A stretch of 64,000 bases of DNA, taken from positions 4,568-68,567 of the forward strand of contig JBGAPI010000027.1 in assembly GCA_044221335.1 (NCBI GenBank), in the 5' to 3' direction. This stretch comes from JBGAPI01 sp044221335. Its GTDB lineage: Bacteria > Pseudomonadota > Gammaproteobacteria > Xanthomonadales > Ahniellaceae. A program made the position numbers and the translations under genes. Shown piece after piece: positions 44,448-53,083 of the stretch (position 1 is the first letter of the stretch; every line of letters begins with the position of its first letter). The notes beneath the pieces are model-generated. The model worked only from the letters and a program-made list of their open reading frames with translations, ran no database searches and was not told where the DNA came from.

Positions 44448-45559
44448 CAGGGTTCCTCCGCGGCGCGGCGGCGCTCGTAGAACGCCGCGACGAAGTCGTC
44501 GAGCCGCTCGGCTTCGATCGCGCCGCGCAGGCCGCGCATCAGGTCCTGGTAGTAGTGCACGTTGTGGATGGTGCCGAGCACCGCGCCGAGGATCTCGCGG
44601 CAGCGGTCGAGGTGGCGCAGATAGGAGCGCGAGAAGCCGCTCGCGCAGGTGTAGCAGCCGCACTCCGGATCGATCGGCAGCGGGTCGCGCTCGTACTTCG
44701 CGTTGCGCACCCGGAGCACGCCACTGCGGGTGAAATAGTGGCCATTGCGCGCGTTGCGGGTCGGCATCACGCAATCGAACATGTCGATGCCGCGGCGGAC
44801 CGCCTCGACGATGTCCTCGGGCTTGCCGACACCCATCAGGTAGCGCGGCCGGTCCTCCGGCAGCTGCGGAACGATGAACTCGAGCATGTGCTCGCGTTCG
44901 GCCGCCGGCTCGCCGACCGCCAGGCCGCCGACCGCGTAGCCGTCGAAGCCGATCCCGATCAGCTCGGCCGCCGAGCGGGTGCGCAGCACCTCGTACATCC
45001 CGCCCTGCACGATGCCGAACAGCGCATTGCGGTTGCCTTCGTGGGCGCGCCGACTGCGGGCCGCCCAGCGCAGCGACAGCTCCATCGACTCGCGCGCTTC
45101 CTTCTCGGTCGCGGGATAGGGCGTGCACTCGTCGAAGATCATCACGATGTCGGAGTCCAGCACGCGCTGGATCCGCATCGACACTTCCGGCGACAGGAAC
45201 ACCTTGGAGCCGTCGACCGGCGACGCGAAGGTCACGCCCTCCTCGGTGATCTTGCGACGCTTGGCCAGCGAGAACACCTGGAAGCCGCCGGAGTCGGTCA
45301 GGATCGGCTTGTCCCATCCGATGAAGCGGTGCAGCCCCCCGAAACGCTCGACCGTCTCGAGCCCGGGCCGCAGGTACAGGTGGAACGTGTTGCCGAGGAT
45401 GATCTCGGCCCCGGTCGCCGCGATGTCGCGCGGCATCATCGCCTTGACCGAGCCATAGGTGCCGACCGGCATGAAGGCCGGAGTCTCGATCGTTCCGCGG
45501 GGAAAAGTCAGGCGTGCGCGGCGAGCGGCGCCCGAGCGCTTCAGGAGTTCAAAGTTCAT
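44447..45559 (-). CDS. tgt: Queuine tRNA-ribosyltransferase (tRNA-guanine transglycosylase)
   Basis: Tgt swaps guanine 34 for preQ1 in GUN-anticodon tRNAs. The 370-residue protein has LTDSGGFQVFSLAKRRKI with the general-base Asp, the nucleophile-Asp region GGLAVGEP...MDCVMPTRNARNG (here MFDCVMPTRNARNG), and the zinc site CGCYTCASGFSRSYLRHL. It starts six bases after a TACAAT box with no ribosome-binding site. queA is 310 bases upstream on the same strand; the gap is full of repeats. Confidence 0.97.
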   Translation of the reverse strand: MNFELLKRSGAARRARLTFPRGTIETPAFMPVGTYGSVKAMMPRDIAATGAEIILGNTFHLYLRPGLETVERFGGLHRFIGWDKPILTDSGGFQVFSLAKRRKITEEGVTFASPVDGSKVFLSPEVSMRIQRVLDSDIVMIFDECTPYPATEKEARESMELSLRWAARSRRAHEGNRNALFGIVQGGMYEVLRTRSAAELIGIGFDGYAVGGLAVGEPAAEREHMLEFIVPQLPEDRPRYLMGVGKPEDIVEAVRRGIDMFDCVMPTRNARNGHYFTRSGVLRVRNAKYERDPLPIDPECGCYTCASGFSRSYLRHLDRCREILGAVLGTIHNVHYYQDLMRGLRGAIEAERLDDFVAAFYERRRAAEEP

Positions 45560-45565
45560 CGCGCC

Positions 45566-45571
45566 ATTGTA
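45566..45571 (-). promoter_or_regulatory. -10 box TACAAT six bases before the tgt start
   Basis: On the minus strand TACAAT, then GGCGCG, then ATG. As at map, the TAC is the complement of part of a GTAG repeat head, here 45569-45572. Confidence 0.5.
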
Positions 45572-45662
45572 GGGCGGCCACTGGCCGGCGTCGCGCGGGG
45601 CTGAGGATTGAGGGCTGGGGCTGAGGGCTGAGGGTTGAGGGCTGATAGTTGAGGAAAACCTC

Positions 45663-45768
45663 CGTCATTGCGAGGAGGAGCGCAGCGACGACGAAGCAAT
45701 CCAGCGACTTTGCTCTGCACCGCGAGAAAGCGAAGGCGCTGGATCGCTTCGCTGAGCTCGCAATGACG
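45663..45768. repeat. CATTGCGAG inverted-repeat element, copy 3
   Basis: The arms run from CGTCATTGCGAGGAGGAGCG to the reverse-complement end CTCGCAATGACG, around a core of about 40 bases. The total is 106 bases. The left arm carries a small insertion relative to the copy at 29794. Confidence 0.85.
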
Positions 45769-45869
45769 GTCTTCCGATTCGAAGTCGATCCAAACGCCGC
45801 TCTTGGACGAGCCGATCGAAGCAGCGGCACTCGGCCCCCGGCAGCGAAAGTCGCTTCGGCCCTCAGCGC

Positions 45870-46925
45870 TCAGTTCCCAGATCCAAGCGCTCCGCCCTCA
45901 TCCGACAATGGAAACACCAGCATCGCGTCGCCATACGAGAAGAACCGGTACCGAGAGCCCACGGCATGCCGATACGCCGCCAGCACCCGCTCGCGACCGG
46001 CGAACGCCGACACCAGCATCAGCAGGGTCGACTGCGGCAGATGGAAGTTGGTCACCATGGCGTCGACGCTGCGAATGTGGTGGCCCGGGAAGATGAAGAT
46101 GCGGGTCTCTCCGGCGAACGGCTGCAGGCGGCCGTCGACGGTGGCCGCCTCCAGCGCGCGCACGACCGTGGTGCCGACGGCGATGACGCGCCCGCCGCGC
46201 TGGCGGGTACGCTCGACCTGCGCGACGACATCGGCGCCGACGTTGAGCCATTCGCTGTGCATCGCATGCTGGCGCGGGTCGTCCACCCGCATGTTCTGGA
46301 AGGTGCCGGCACCGACATGCAGGGTCACATGGCCGAACTCGACCCCGAGCGCGGCAATCCGGTCGAGCAAGGCCTCATCGAAGTGCAGACCCGCCGTCGG
46401 CGCCGCGACCGCCCCGGGGCGTCGCGCGAAGACCGTCTGGTAGCGGCTCTTGTCGTCGGCCCGGTCGCTGCGGGCGATGTAGGGCGGCAGCGGAACGTGG
46501 CCGATCCGCTCCAGCACCTGCTCGACGGCCTCGCTCGCGTGGAAGCGCAGCCGGTAGAACTCGCCCTCGCGGCCCAGCACCTCGGCTTCGACGTCGTCGC
46601 CGAGGATGACCCGCCGCCCGGTGATCAACGCCTTCGACGCCCGCACCTGCGCGAGCACCTCGTCGCCCCCGAGCAGACGCTCCACCATCACCTCGACTTC
46701 GCCGCCGCTGTCCTTGCGGCCGAACAGACGCGCATTGACTACCCGGGTGTCATTGAACACCAGCAGGTCGCCGGCGCGCAGATACTCCGGCAGGTCGCGA
46801 AAGCCGCGATCGGCGAGCGCCCCGTCGGCGGCGAGCACCAGCAGCCGACTGGCGGCGCGATCGGCCAGCGGTTCCTGGGCGATCAGTTCGGGAGGAAGTT
46901 CGTAGTCGAAATCTTGCTTGCGCAT
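45870..46925 (-). CDS. queA: S-adenosylmethionine:tRNA ribosyltransferase-isomerase
   Basis: QueA transfers the ribosyl part of SAM to 7-aminomethyl-7-deazaguanine in tRNA, making epoxyqueuosine. The 351-residue protein has the standard start FDYELPPELIAQEPLADRAASRLLVL. It also has GDLLVFNDTRVVNARLFG, the SRYQTVFARRPGAVAAPTAGLHF core, and a C-terminal FPGHHIRSVDAMVTNFHLPQSTLLMLVSAFAG. It works just before the final queuosine step and is upstream of tgt. The start follows an AAGG and a GCGGACC palindrome. Confidence 0.97.
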   Translation of the reverse strand: MRKQDFDYELPPELIAQEPLADRAASRLLVLAADGALADRGFRDLPEYLRAGDLLVFNDTRVVNARLFGRKDSGGEVEVMVERLLGGDEVLAQVRASKALITGRRVILGDDVEAEVLGREGEFYRLRFHASEAVEQVLERIGHVPLPPYIARSDRADDKSRYQTVFARRPGAVAAPTAGLHFDEALLDRIAALGVEFGHVTLHVGAGTFQNMRVDDPRQHAMHSEWLNVGADVVAQVERTRQRGGRVIAVGTTVVRALEAATVDGRLQPFAGETRIFIFPGHHIRSVDAMVTNFHLPQSTLLMLVSAFAGRERVLAAYRHAVGSRYRFFSYGDAMLVFPLSDEGGALGSGN

Positions 46926-46930
46926 GGCGA

Positions 46931-47001
46931 GCGGACCTTGGTCCGCTGGGCGAGGAAATGGTTCGTTCGAATCAATAGTGGCGGACCAGGGTCCGCTCTA
47001 C
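46931..47001. repeat. Two GCGGACC palindromes between the response regulator and queA
   Basis: GCGGACC-TT-GGTCCGC at 46931-46946 sits six bases from the queA start. The second copy at 46981-46996, with GTAG head (minus strand) at 47001-46998, supplies the TAG stop of the response-regulator gene. Between them is an AT-richer segment that may hold the queA promoter. Confidence 0.8.
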
Positions 47002-47600
47002 AGCCAGCCCTTCTGGCGTGCGAGCCGATACGCCTCGATCCGGTTGCTGACGCCGAGCTTGCCGATCGCCTCCGACAGGTAGTTGCGAACCGTGCCGTGC
47101 GAGAGATGCAGCTGCTCGGCAATGTCGGACGCCGACGCACCCTCGCCCGCGAGCCGCAGGACCTGGCGCTCGCGGTCGGTCAGCGGGTCCGCCTCCGACC
47201 ATGCCTCGACGGCGAGCTCCGGATCGATCGCGCGGCCGCCGCGGTGCACCTTGCGCAGCGCCTCGGCCAGACGTTCCGACGGAGCGTCCTTCAGCAGGTA
47301 GCCGCTGGCACCGGCATCGAGCGCTCTGCGCAGGTAGCCGGGCCGGGCGAAGGTGGTGAGGATGACCACCTTCGTCGGCAACTCGGCATCGCGGATCTTC
47401 TGCGCCAGCTCGAGGCCGGTGAGCTTCGGCATCTCGATGTCGGTCACCACCACGTCGGGTCGCAGGCGCTGCGCCTCCTTCCAGGCGGCCTCGCCGTCGG
47501 CGACGCTGCCGACGACGTCGAGGTCGGACTCCAGCTTCAGGAGCGCGGCGAGCGCGCCGCGCACCATCGCCTGGTCTTCCGCCAGCAGCACCGAGATCAT
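46998..47600 (-). CDS. NarL/DesR-type response regulator
   Basis: The 200-residue protein has a receiver domain (MISVLLAEDQAMVRGAL; phospho-acceptor Asp at about 54 in VVVTDIEMPKLTG; VVILTTFARPGYLRRALDAGASGYLLKD). A LuxR-type helix-turn-helix follows (about 138-195: PLTDRERQVLRLAGEGASASDIAEQL, HLSHGTVRNYLSEAIGKLG). It is the last gene of a run: histidine kinase, S9 peptidase, regulator. The gap to the peptidase stop is only eight bases. The kinase upstream is its obvious partner. A TGACA-N2-TGTCA-like palindrome at 51126 and 42540 may be its binding site. Confidence 0.92.
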   Translation of the reverse strand: MISVLLAEDQAMVRGALAALLKLESDLDVVGSVADGEAAWKEAQRLRPDVVVTDIEMPKLTGLELAQKIRDAELPTKVVILTTFARPGYLRRALDAGASGYLLKDAPSERLAEALRKVHRGGRAIDPELAVEAWSEADPLTDRERQVLRLAGEGASASDIAEQLHLSHGTVRNYLSEAIGKLGVSNRIEAYRLARQKGWL

Positions 47601-47608
47601 CGCCGCGC

Positions 47609-49732
47609 TCAGCCGCCCGCGGGCTTCGGCGCGTCGTCCGGCTTCGCCGCGGCCGGAGTGGCCGCAGCCTCGTGCGCCTTGACCGCCGCCTCGAGCCCGT
47701 CGAGCAGCGCCGCGCCCTCCGGCACCTGCAGGCTGGAGCCGTCGAAGTCCGCACCGATCGGCTCGACCCGGCCGCCCAGGCATTTGCCGAGGAAGCCCTC
47801 GGTGATCGCGTTGAAGGCGATGTTGTTGGCCGGGCGGGCGAAGCCGTGGCCCTCGTCCGGGAACAGCACGTAGGTCACCGGGATGTTCTTCGCCTTCATC
47901 GCCGCGACGATCTGCTCGGACTCGGCCACGTTGACGCGCGGATCGTTCTTGCCCTGCCCGATCAGCAGCGGCCGCTCGATCTTGTCCGCATAGGACAGCG
48001 GCGAGCGCTCCTTCAGCAGCGCCTTTCCGGCATCGGTGTCGGGGTCGCCCATCCGGGTGTAGAACTGCTTCCGGAAGCTCGCCCAGTACGGCGGGATCGA
48101 GTTCAGCAGGGTCATCAGGTTGGACGGGCCGACGATGTCCACGCCGCAGGCGAATTCCTTCGGCGTCATCGTGACGCCGGCGAGGGTCGCGTAGCCGCCG
48201 TAGCTGCCGCCCATGATCGCGACCTTGTCCTTCACGGTGACGCCGGACTTGACCGCCCAGTCGACCGCGTCGAGCAGGTCGTCGTGCATCTTCTTGCCCC
48301 ACTCGAGGTTGCCGGCGTTGAGGAACTTCTTGCCGAAGCCGGTCGAGGCGCGGAAGTTGACCGAGAGCACCGCGTAACCGCGGTTGGCGAGCCACTGATG
48401 GGTGCGATTGAGGCCGTAGGTGTCGCGACCCCAGGGACCGCCGTGCACCAGGAGCACCATCGGCACCGGCGCCGTCGGCTTGCCGTCGCCGTCCGGGTCG
48501 GCGGCCTTCGGCAGCGAAAGGTAGCTGACCAGCGTGAGGCCGTCGCGCGCCTTGATCTCCAGCGGATGCATGGTCACCAGCGGCGCGTCGGCCAGCTTCG
48601 GACGGGTGTCGATCCACTGGGTGGTGGCGCCGGTCGCTCGGTTGTACAGGTAGTACTTCGCCGAAGCGTTCGAGGCCGAGAACAGCACCACCCAGGAGCT
48701 GTCGTCGAGGGTGCGCGACTCGACGACGAATTCGCCGTCGCCGATCTTCTTCAGCGCGTCGAGGTCCTTCTGGATCGCCGGATCGAGCGCGACCCATTCG
48801 GTGCGCAGGTAGTTCACCGCGACCGCCTGCGGCACGCCGGTCTTCGGATCGACGATCGCGCCGCCGACATCCGCCCGCGGGTCTTCCTTCAGGAGCCGGG
48901 TGTCGTGGCTTTCGGTGTCGAACGCGAACAGCCCGGAGGTATCGCGACCTCGGCTGTCCGTGTAGTACAGCGTCTTGCCGTCGGCGGACATGCCGGCGAA
49001 CTGGGTCGTCAGCGCGTCTTCCTGCGGCACCATCGCCCAGGACTTCCAGTTCGCGCCCTCGCGCTGGAACCACTCGTAGCCGCCGTCGGCGGTCGGCTTG
49101 GTGGCGAAGCGCAGCTTGAAGTCGTCGTCGGCCAGGAAGGCCTCGTAGCCGTCGTTCTCGACCAGTCGTTCGCTCTTGCCGGTGTCGAGGTCGTAGCGGA
49201 CCACGTCGAAGAACTGCTTGTTGCGGTCGTTGACCTGGAGCAGAACCGCCCCCGGCTGCCTGCTGGACAGGGACAGGACGTCGGCGCGCGCGCCGGCCGG
49301 CGTCAGTGCCCGGTCGCTGGCGTCTTCCAGGCCGACAACGTGCATCCGGAAGTTCTCGTCACCGCCCTCGTCCTGCGGGTAGATCAGGTGCTTGCCGTCG
49401 TAGGCGAAGCGGAATTCGCGGATCGGGCGCTTGCTGTCGTGGGTGACCGGTTTGGCCTCGCTCGGTCGGTCGATCGGCGCGACGAAGACGTTCATCACCC
49501 CGTCCAGCGGCGCGATGTAGCCCAGCCACTTGCCGTCCGGACTGATGCTGCCACCGGTGCGTTCGGGATTGCCGTAGAGGACCTGGCGCGCCACCAGGGC
49601 GACTGCTGCCGGCGGCGGCGGAGCCTTGGCGGCCTCGGCCGGCGGTGCGGCGGGCGGCGCATCGGAGCCGCAGGCCGCGAGCAGGACGGCGGCGGTGGAT
49701 AGGGCGATCACGCGCGGTGAAGGCGAGGACAT
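47609..49732 (-). CDS. S9-family prolyl oligopeptidase-type lipoprotein
   Basis: S9 peptidases cut short peptides, often after proline or at dipeptides. The 707-residue protein has a lipoprotein signal (ALSTAAVLLAAC), a beta-propeller of about 350 residues, and a C-terminal alpha/beta-hydrolase. The nucleophile is in GGSYGGYATL (Ser about 510), the Asp in GQGKNDPRVNV and the His in PDEGHGFARP. A Pro/Ala-rich tail ends it. It is positioned between a kinase and its regulator on one strand, so it may modify or release the signal they sense. That link is inference from position. Confidence 0.92.
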   Translation of the reverse strand: MSSPSPRVIALSTAAVLLAACGSDAPPAAPPAEAAKAPPPPAAVALVARQVLYGNPERTGGSISPDGKWLGYIAPLDGVMNVFVAPIDRPSEAKPVTHDSKRPIREFRFAYDGKHLIYPQDEGGDENFRMHVVGLEDASDRALTPAGARADVLSLSSRQPGAVLLQVNDRNKQFFDVVRYDLDTGKSERLVENDGYEAFLADDDFKLRFATKPTADGGYEWFQREGANWKSWAMVPQEDALTTQFAGMSADGKTLYYTDSRGRDTSGLFAFDTESHDTRLLKEDPRADVGGAIVDPKTGVPQAVAVNYLRTEWVALDPAIQKDLDALKKIGDGEFVVESRTLDDSSWVVLFSASNASAKYYLYNRATGATTQWIDTRPKLADAPLVTMHPLEIKARDGLTLVSYLSLPKAADPDGDGKPTAPVPMVLLVHGGPWGRDTYGLNRTHQWLANRGYAVLSVNFRASTGFGKKFLNAGNLEWGKKMHDDLLDAVDWAVKSGVTVKDKVAIMGGSYGGYATLAGVTMTPKEFACGVDIVGPSNLMTLLNSIPPYWASFRKQFYTRMGDPDTDAGKALLKERSPLSYADKIERPLLIGQGKNDPRVNVAESEQIVAAMKAKNIPVTYVLFPDEGHGFARPANNIAFNAITEGFLGKCLGGRVEPIGADFDGSSLQVPEGAALLDGLEAAVKAHEAAATPAAAKPDDAPKPAGG

Positions 49733-49855
49733 GGCGATACTCCCGGACGGTGGGCCGCCGAGTGTATCGAAGGTGCATTTCCGCGGCAGTGCCGGAGGGC
49801 ATCGTCGCCCGGCGACGCTTCGCCAGGGCCGGCTTCTACCGCGCCCCGTTCCGGT

Positions 49856-51068
49856 TCAGCGCACCACGCGCAGCCGGCGCGGGGACTCGGTCGAGGTGCT
49901 TTCGCTGGCCGGCTCCGGCGGTGCCCGCCAGGGCAGGCGAAGAACCAGCTCGGTGCCCTGCCCGGGTTCGCTCCGGATCGCGAACTCGCCACCGAGCTCG
50001 GCCACCCGCTCGCGCATGCCGGCGAGGCCGCTGCCACCGCCCCGCCCGTCCGCGGCGCCGCCGAGTCCGTCGTCGCGGATGGTGAGGACGACGCGGGCGT
50101 CGTCGCGGTCCAGGTCGGCACGACAGCGCCGTGCCTGGGCATGGCGGATCACGTTGGTCGTGGCCTCGCGCAGTGCCAGCGCCAGGACCGTCTCCAGTTC
50201 CGGATGCAGCGCATCGTCGGTGGCGCGATAGTCGAAGTCGACCTGCACGGCCGCCAGCGCCAGCCGCGCGTTGGCAAGCTCGGCGCGGATGCCGAGCGCG
50301 CGCATGCCGGCAACGGCGCGGCGCACCTGGCCCAGCGCCTCGCGCGCGACCCGCGCGACGTCGCCCATCTCGCGCACGGAGGCCTCGTCGTCGCGGCCGG
50401 CGAGCTTCACCGCCAGCTCCGCCTTCAACGCGACGACCGACAGCGTGTGGCCGAGCAGGTCGTGCAGGTCGCGGCCGATGCGCTCGCGCTCCGCCACCCG
50501 CGCCAGCCGCTGCACTTCGTCCTGCGACAGCCGCAGCGCCTCGTTCTGCCGCGCGCGCGCCAGCCAGGCGCGATTGCAGATCGACGCGAACATCGTCGTG
50601 ACGAGATTCAGGCCGATGAAGAACTGGGTGTCGGGGCCGGGATCGATCGAGAACATCGCGCCGGCGAACGCACCCTGGGTCAGGGCGACGATCAGCAGCA
50701 TCTGCCGCAATGGCAGGAAGGCCGACAGCACGTTGGAATAGATCAGGTAGGAGTTCGAGAAAAAATTCGCCGGCAGCAGCGCGACACCGAGCGCGGCCAT
50801 CGTCAGCAGCAGGAAGATCCGGCGGGCACCCCGATACCAGTAGAACGCGAAGTACACCGGCAGGAACACGACCAGCGACAGCAGGGTCAACCACGGATCG
50901 GCGCCGAGGTTCTTCGGGACGAGGAAGGGAATGACCAGGAAGCTCACGTACAAAAGCGACATCCACGGCATCGCCCCGCACTCGACCACCGGCGGGAGCA
51001 GGAACGCGTTGAGCCGGCGCCAGACGGACTGCAGCCGGTCGCGGAGGCGGAGGAATGCGAAGCTCATG
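49856..51068 (-). CDS. DesK/NarX-type sensor histidine kinase (HisKA_3)
   Basis: The protein of about 403 residues has five or six membrane helices in its first 170 residues. The HisKA_3 dimerisation segment is ERERIGRDLHDLLGHTLSVVALKAELA with the phospho-acceptor His. The HATPase part is LREATTNVIRHAQARRC (N box) and VLTIRDDGLGGAADGRGGGSGLAGMRERV (G boxes). There is no extracytoplasmic sensor domain, so it likely senses the membrane itself. An alternative ATG lies at 51077; neither has a clear ribosome-binding site. The run continues into the S9 peptidase after 123 bases and then the response regulator. Confidence 0.88.
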
Positions 51069-51125
51069 GGATGCATGCTAGCGCCGGCCCAAGCGGCAGG
51101 ACGCGGACAATGCTGATCGGATGAA

Positions 51126-51141
51126 GGTGACAACTGTCATG
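51126..51141. promoter_or_regulatory. Near-palindrome between the two kinase genes, candidate operator
   Basis: GGTGACAACTGTCATG differs at three of 16 positions from the perfect palindrome at 42540-42555; the core TGACA-NC-TGTCA is kept. It lies 58 bases before the DesK-type kinase start and 119 before the hybrid kinase start. Confidence 0.55.
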
Positions 51142-51259
51142 CGGGCCGGGTCCCCGGAGTCTCCGCATCGTCGCGGCGCATCCGGCGATGCGCGCGCCGC
51201 GCGTCGCGCCGGCGTCCGGCCTGCGGCTGGAAGGTCGTCCGGCCCGGTGCTAGGCTGCC

Positions 51260-53083
51260 GTGAGTGTTCAGCAGCTTGCCGAGCGTCGCATGGCGGATGA
51301 ACGTGGCCATGGCGAGCTCCCTCCCCCGCAAGCGGACGATGCCGCGACCGCGCGCATCGTGATGCGGGAGTGCATCAGCCGGATCGCGCAGGCGAACATC
51401 CGGGGACTGTGGCTCAGCGTCGCGCTGGTGCCTCTGGCGGCCTGGCGCATCTCCATGCACGCCCCCATTCGGCAGGTTGCCCTGTGGAGCGCCCTGATGG
51501 CAATGGTCGTGGCGGCGCGAGCGACCGTGGGACTGCTGTGGTCGCGGCGCGCCGAAGCGGCCCCGACCCTGGAGCAGTGGCGGACGGCGCATGCGCTGCT
51601 CGCGATCGCGGTCGGTCTGGGATGGGCCGCGTTGTCGTCGCCTCTGATCGAGATTCCCTCCGACGCCCGCCTCCTCGTCTTCGTGCTGCAGATGGCCATC
51701 GTCTGCGTGGGGCTGCTGTCGTTTCATGCCGACCACCTCGTCGTCTGGTCGCTCGCCGCACCGATCCTCGTCGCGATGGAATGGACCGCGCTCAGCGGAC
51801 GCGTCCCGCTCGGCATGGAGGCCGCCATCATGGTTCCGCTGTTCGGGGGAATCATGCTGTCCGGCGCGTCGACGGTCAGCCGCCAGCACCGGGCCGTCAT
51901 CCGGTCGCGACTCGAGGCGATTCGGCTGAGCGAGGAGGCGCGATTCGCCAACCAGGCGAAATCCCGCTTCCTCGCCAACATGAGCCATGAGATCCGCACG
52001 CCGATCAACGGCATGCTGGGCATGTCCGAGCTTCTGGCCGATGCGAATCTTCCGGCTCCGCATGGCCGGCGGGCGGAAGCACTGGTCGGCGCGGGACGCG
52101 CCCTTCTCGGAGTGGTCAACGACGTACTCGACATCGCGTCGGTGGAGTCCGGCCGCTACCGCGTCACGCCGGAGCCGACCCAGCTGCGGGCCCTGGTGAG
52201 GACGATTCTCGAACCCCACCGCGAGCTGGCGCAGCGCAAGGGGCTGCAGGTGCTCTGCGCCGTCGACCCGCGACTGCCGGACTGGATCGAGATCGACGGC
52301 CAGCGGCTGGGGCAGATCTTCGGGAATCTCGTGGGCAACGCCGTGAAGTTCAGCGAGCATGGCACGGTCCGGATCGAATGGTCCGAGCGGGACGGCGCGC
52401 TGCACTGCTCCGTCAGCGACGAAGGACCGGGGATGACCCCGGAGCAGCTTGCGCGGGTCTTCGAGCCGTTCGTCCAGGTGGAGAATTCGTCGTCGCGCGT
52501 GCATCGCGGCACCGGCCTCGGCCTCGCGATCGCCCGCGAATTCGCGCGCCTGCTCGGCGGCGAAGTCCGGGGCGCGAGCACTCACGGGGTCGGCAGCACG
52601 TTCGAGCTCCGGGTGCGACTCGTTCCGGTCAACGGCCCGGCGCGCTCCGCGTCGTCGGCCGTGGGCCGCCTCGAGGGACGCGTGCTGCTGATCGAGGACA
52701 ATCCACTCAATCGGGAAGTCGGCGTCGGCCTGCTCGAGAGTCTCGGACTGGAGGCCGACGCGGTGTCGTCCGGGGAAGAGGCCCTGCTCCGCTTCGACCG
52801 GGCGAAGCACGACCTGGTGCTCGTCGATTGCGAAATGCCGGTCATGGATGGGTTCGAGACCACCCGCCGGCTGCGGGCACAGCTGGCGGGCGTCCCCTTT
52901 CCCATCGTGGCGCTGACGGCGCTGGCGCTCCCTGAAGACAAGAAGCGCTGCCTGGAAGCGGGAATGGACGGCTACGTGCCCAAGCCCGTGCTTCGCGAAG
53001 TACTCGCCAGCGAACTCGCTGCGTGGCTGCCCGCCGAACCGGTGAAATCCGGGACCGCCAGCGCGCAGGACGCCCCTACTTGA
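51260..53083 (+). CDS. Hybrid sensor histidine kinase with C-terminal receiver
   Basis: The 607-residue protein has a membrane region of about six helices (about 45-205) and a HisKA domain (ANQAKSRFLANMSHEIRTPING, His about 243). A HATPase domain follows (FGNLVGNAVKFSEHG; GPGMTPEQLARVFEPFVQ; GTGLGLAIA), then a receiver with the acceptor Asp at about 523 (LVLVDCEMPVMDGF). No PAS or periplasmic sensor domain is visible. Start choice is uncertain: GTG at 51260 or ATG at 51290. It is divergent from the DesK-type kinase, sharing the palindrome at 51126. Its 3' end overlaps the convergent hydrolase gene by eight bases. Confidence 0.9.
   Translation: MSVQQLAERRMADERGHGELPPPQADDAATARIVMRECISRIAQANIRGLWLSVALVPLAAWRISMHAPIRQVALWSALMAMVVAARATVGLLWSRRAEAAPTLEQWRTAHALLAIAVGLGWAALSSPLIEIPSDARLLVFVLQMAIVCVGLLSFHADHLVVWSLAAPILVAMEWTALSGRVPLGMEAAIMVPLFGGIMLSGASTVSRQHRAVIRSRLEAIRLSEEARFANQAKSRFLANMSHEIRTPINGMLGMSELLADANLPAPHGRRAEALVGAGRALLGVVNDVLDIASVESGRYRVTPEPTQLRALVRTILEPHRELAQRKGLQVLCAVDPRLPDWIEIDGQRLGQIFGNLVGNAVKFSEHGTVRIEWSERDGALHCSVSDEGPGMTPEQLARVFEPFVQVENSSSRVHRGTGLGLAIAREFARLLGGEVRGASTHGVGSTFELRVRLVPVNGPARSASSAVGRLEGRVLLIEDNPLNREVGVGLLESLGLEADAVSSGEEALLRFDRAKHDLVLVDCEMPVMDGFETTRRLRAQLAGVPFPIVALTALALPEDKKRCLEAGMDGYVPKPVLREVLASELAAWLPAEPVKSGTASAQDAPT

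Larger units (their letters stand above)
45560..45869. other. Repeat-filled gap between tgt and queA
   Basis: There is no credible gene. In order: the -10 box of tgt; a GTAG palindrome at 45569-45589 (GGCGGCCACTGGCCGGC); a run of degenerate GAGGGCT heptamers at 45600-45654; a CATTGCGAG inverted-repeat element at 45663-45768; then about 100 bases with nothing recognisable. Confidence 0.8.
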
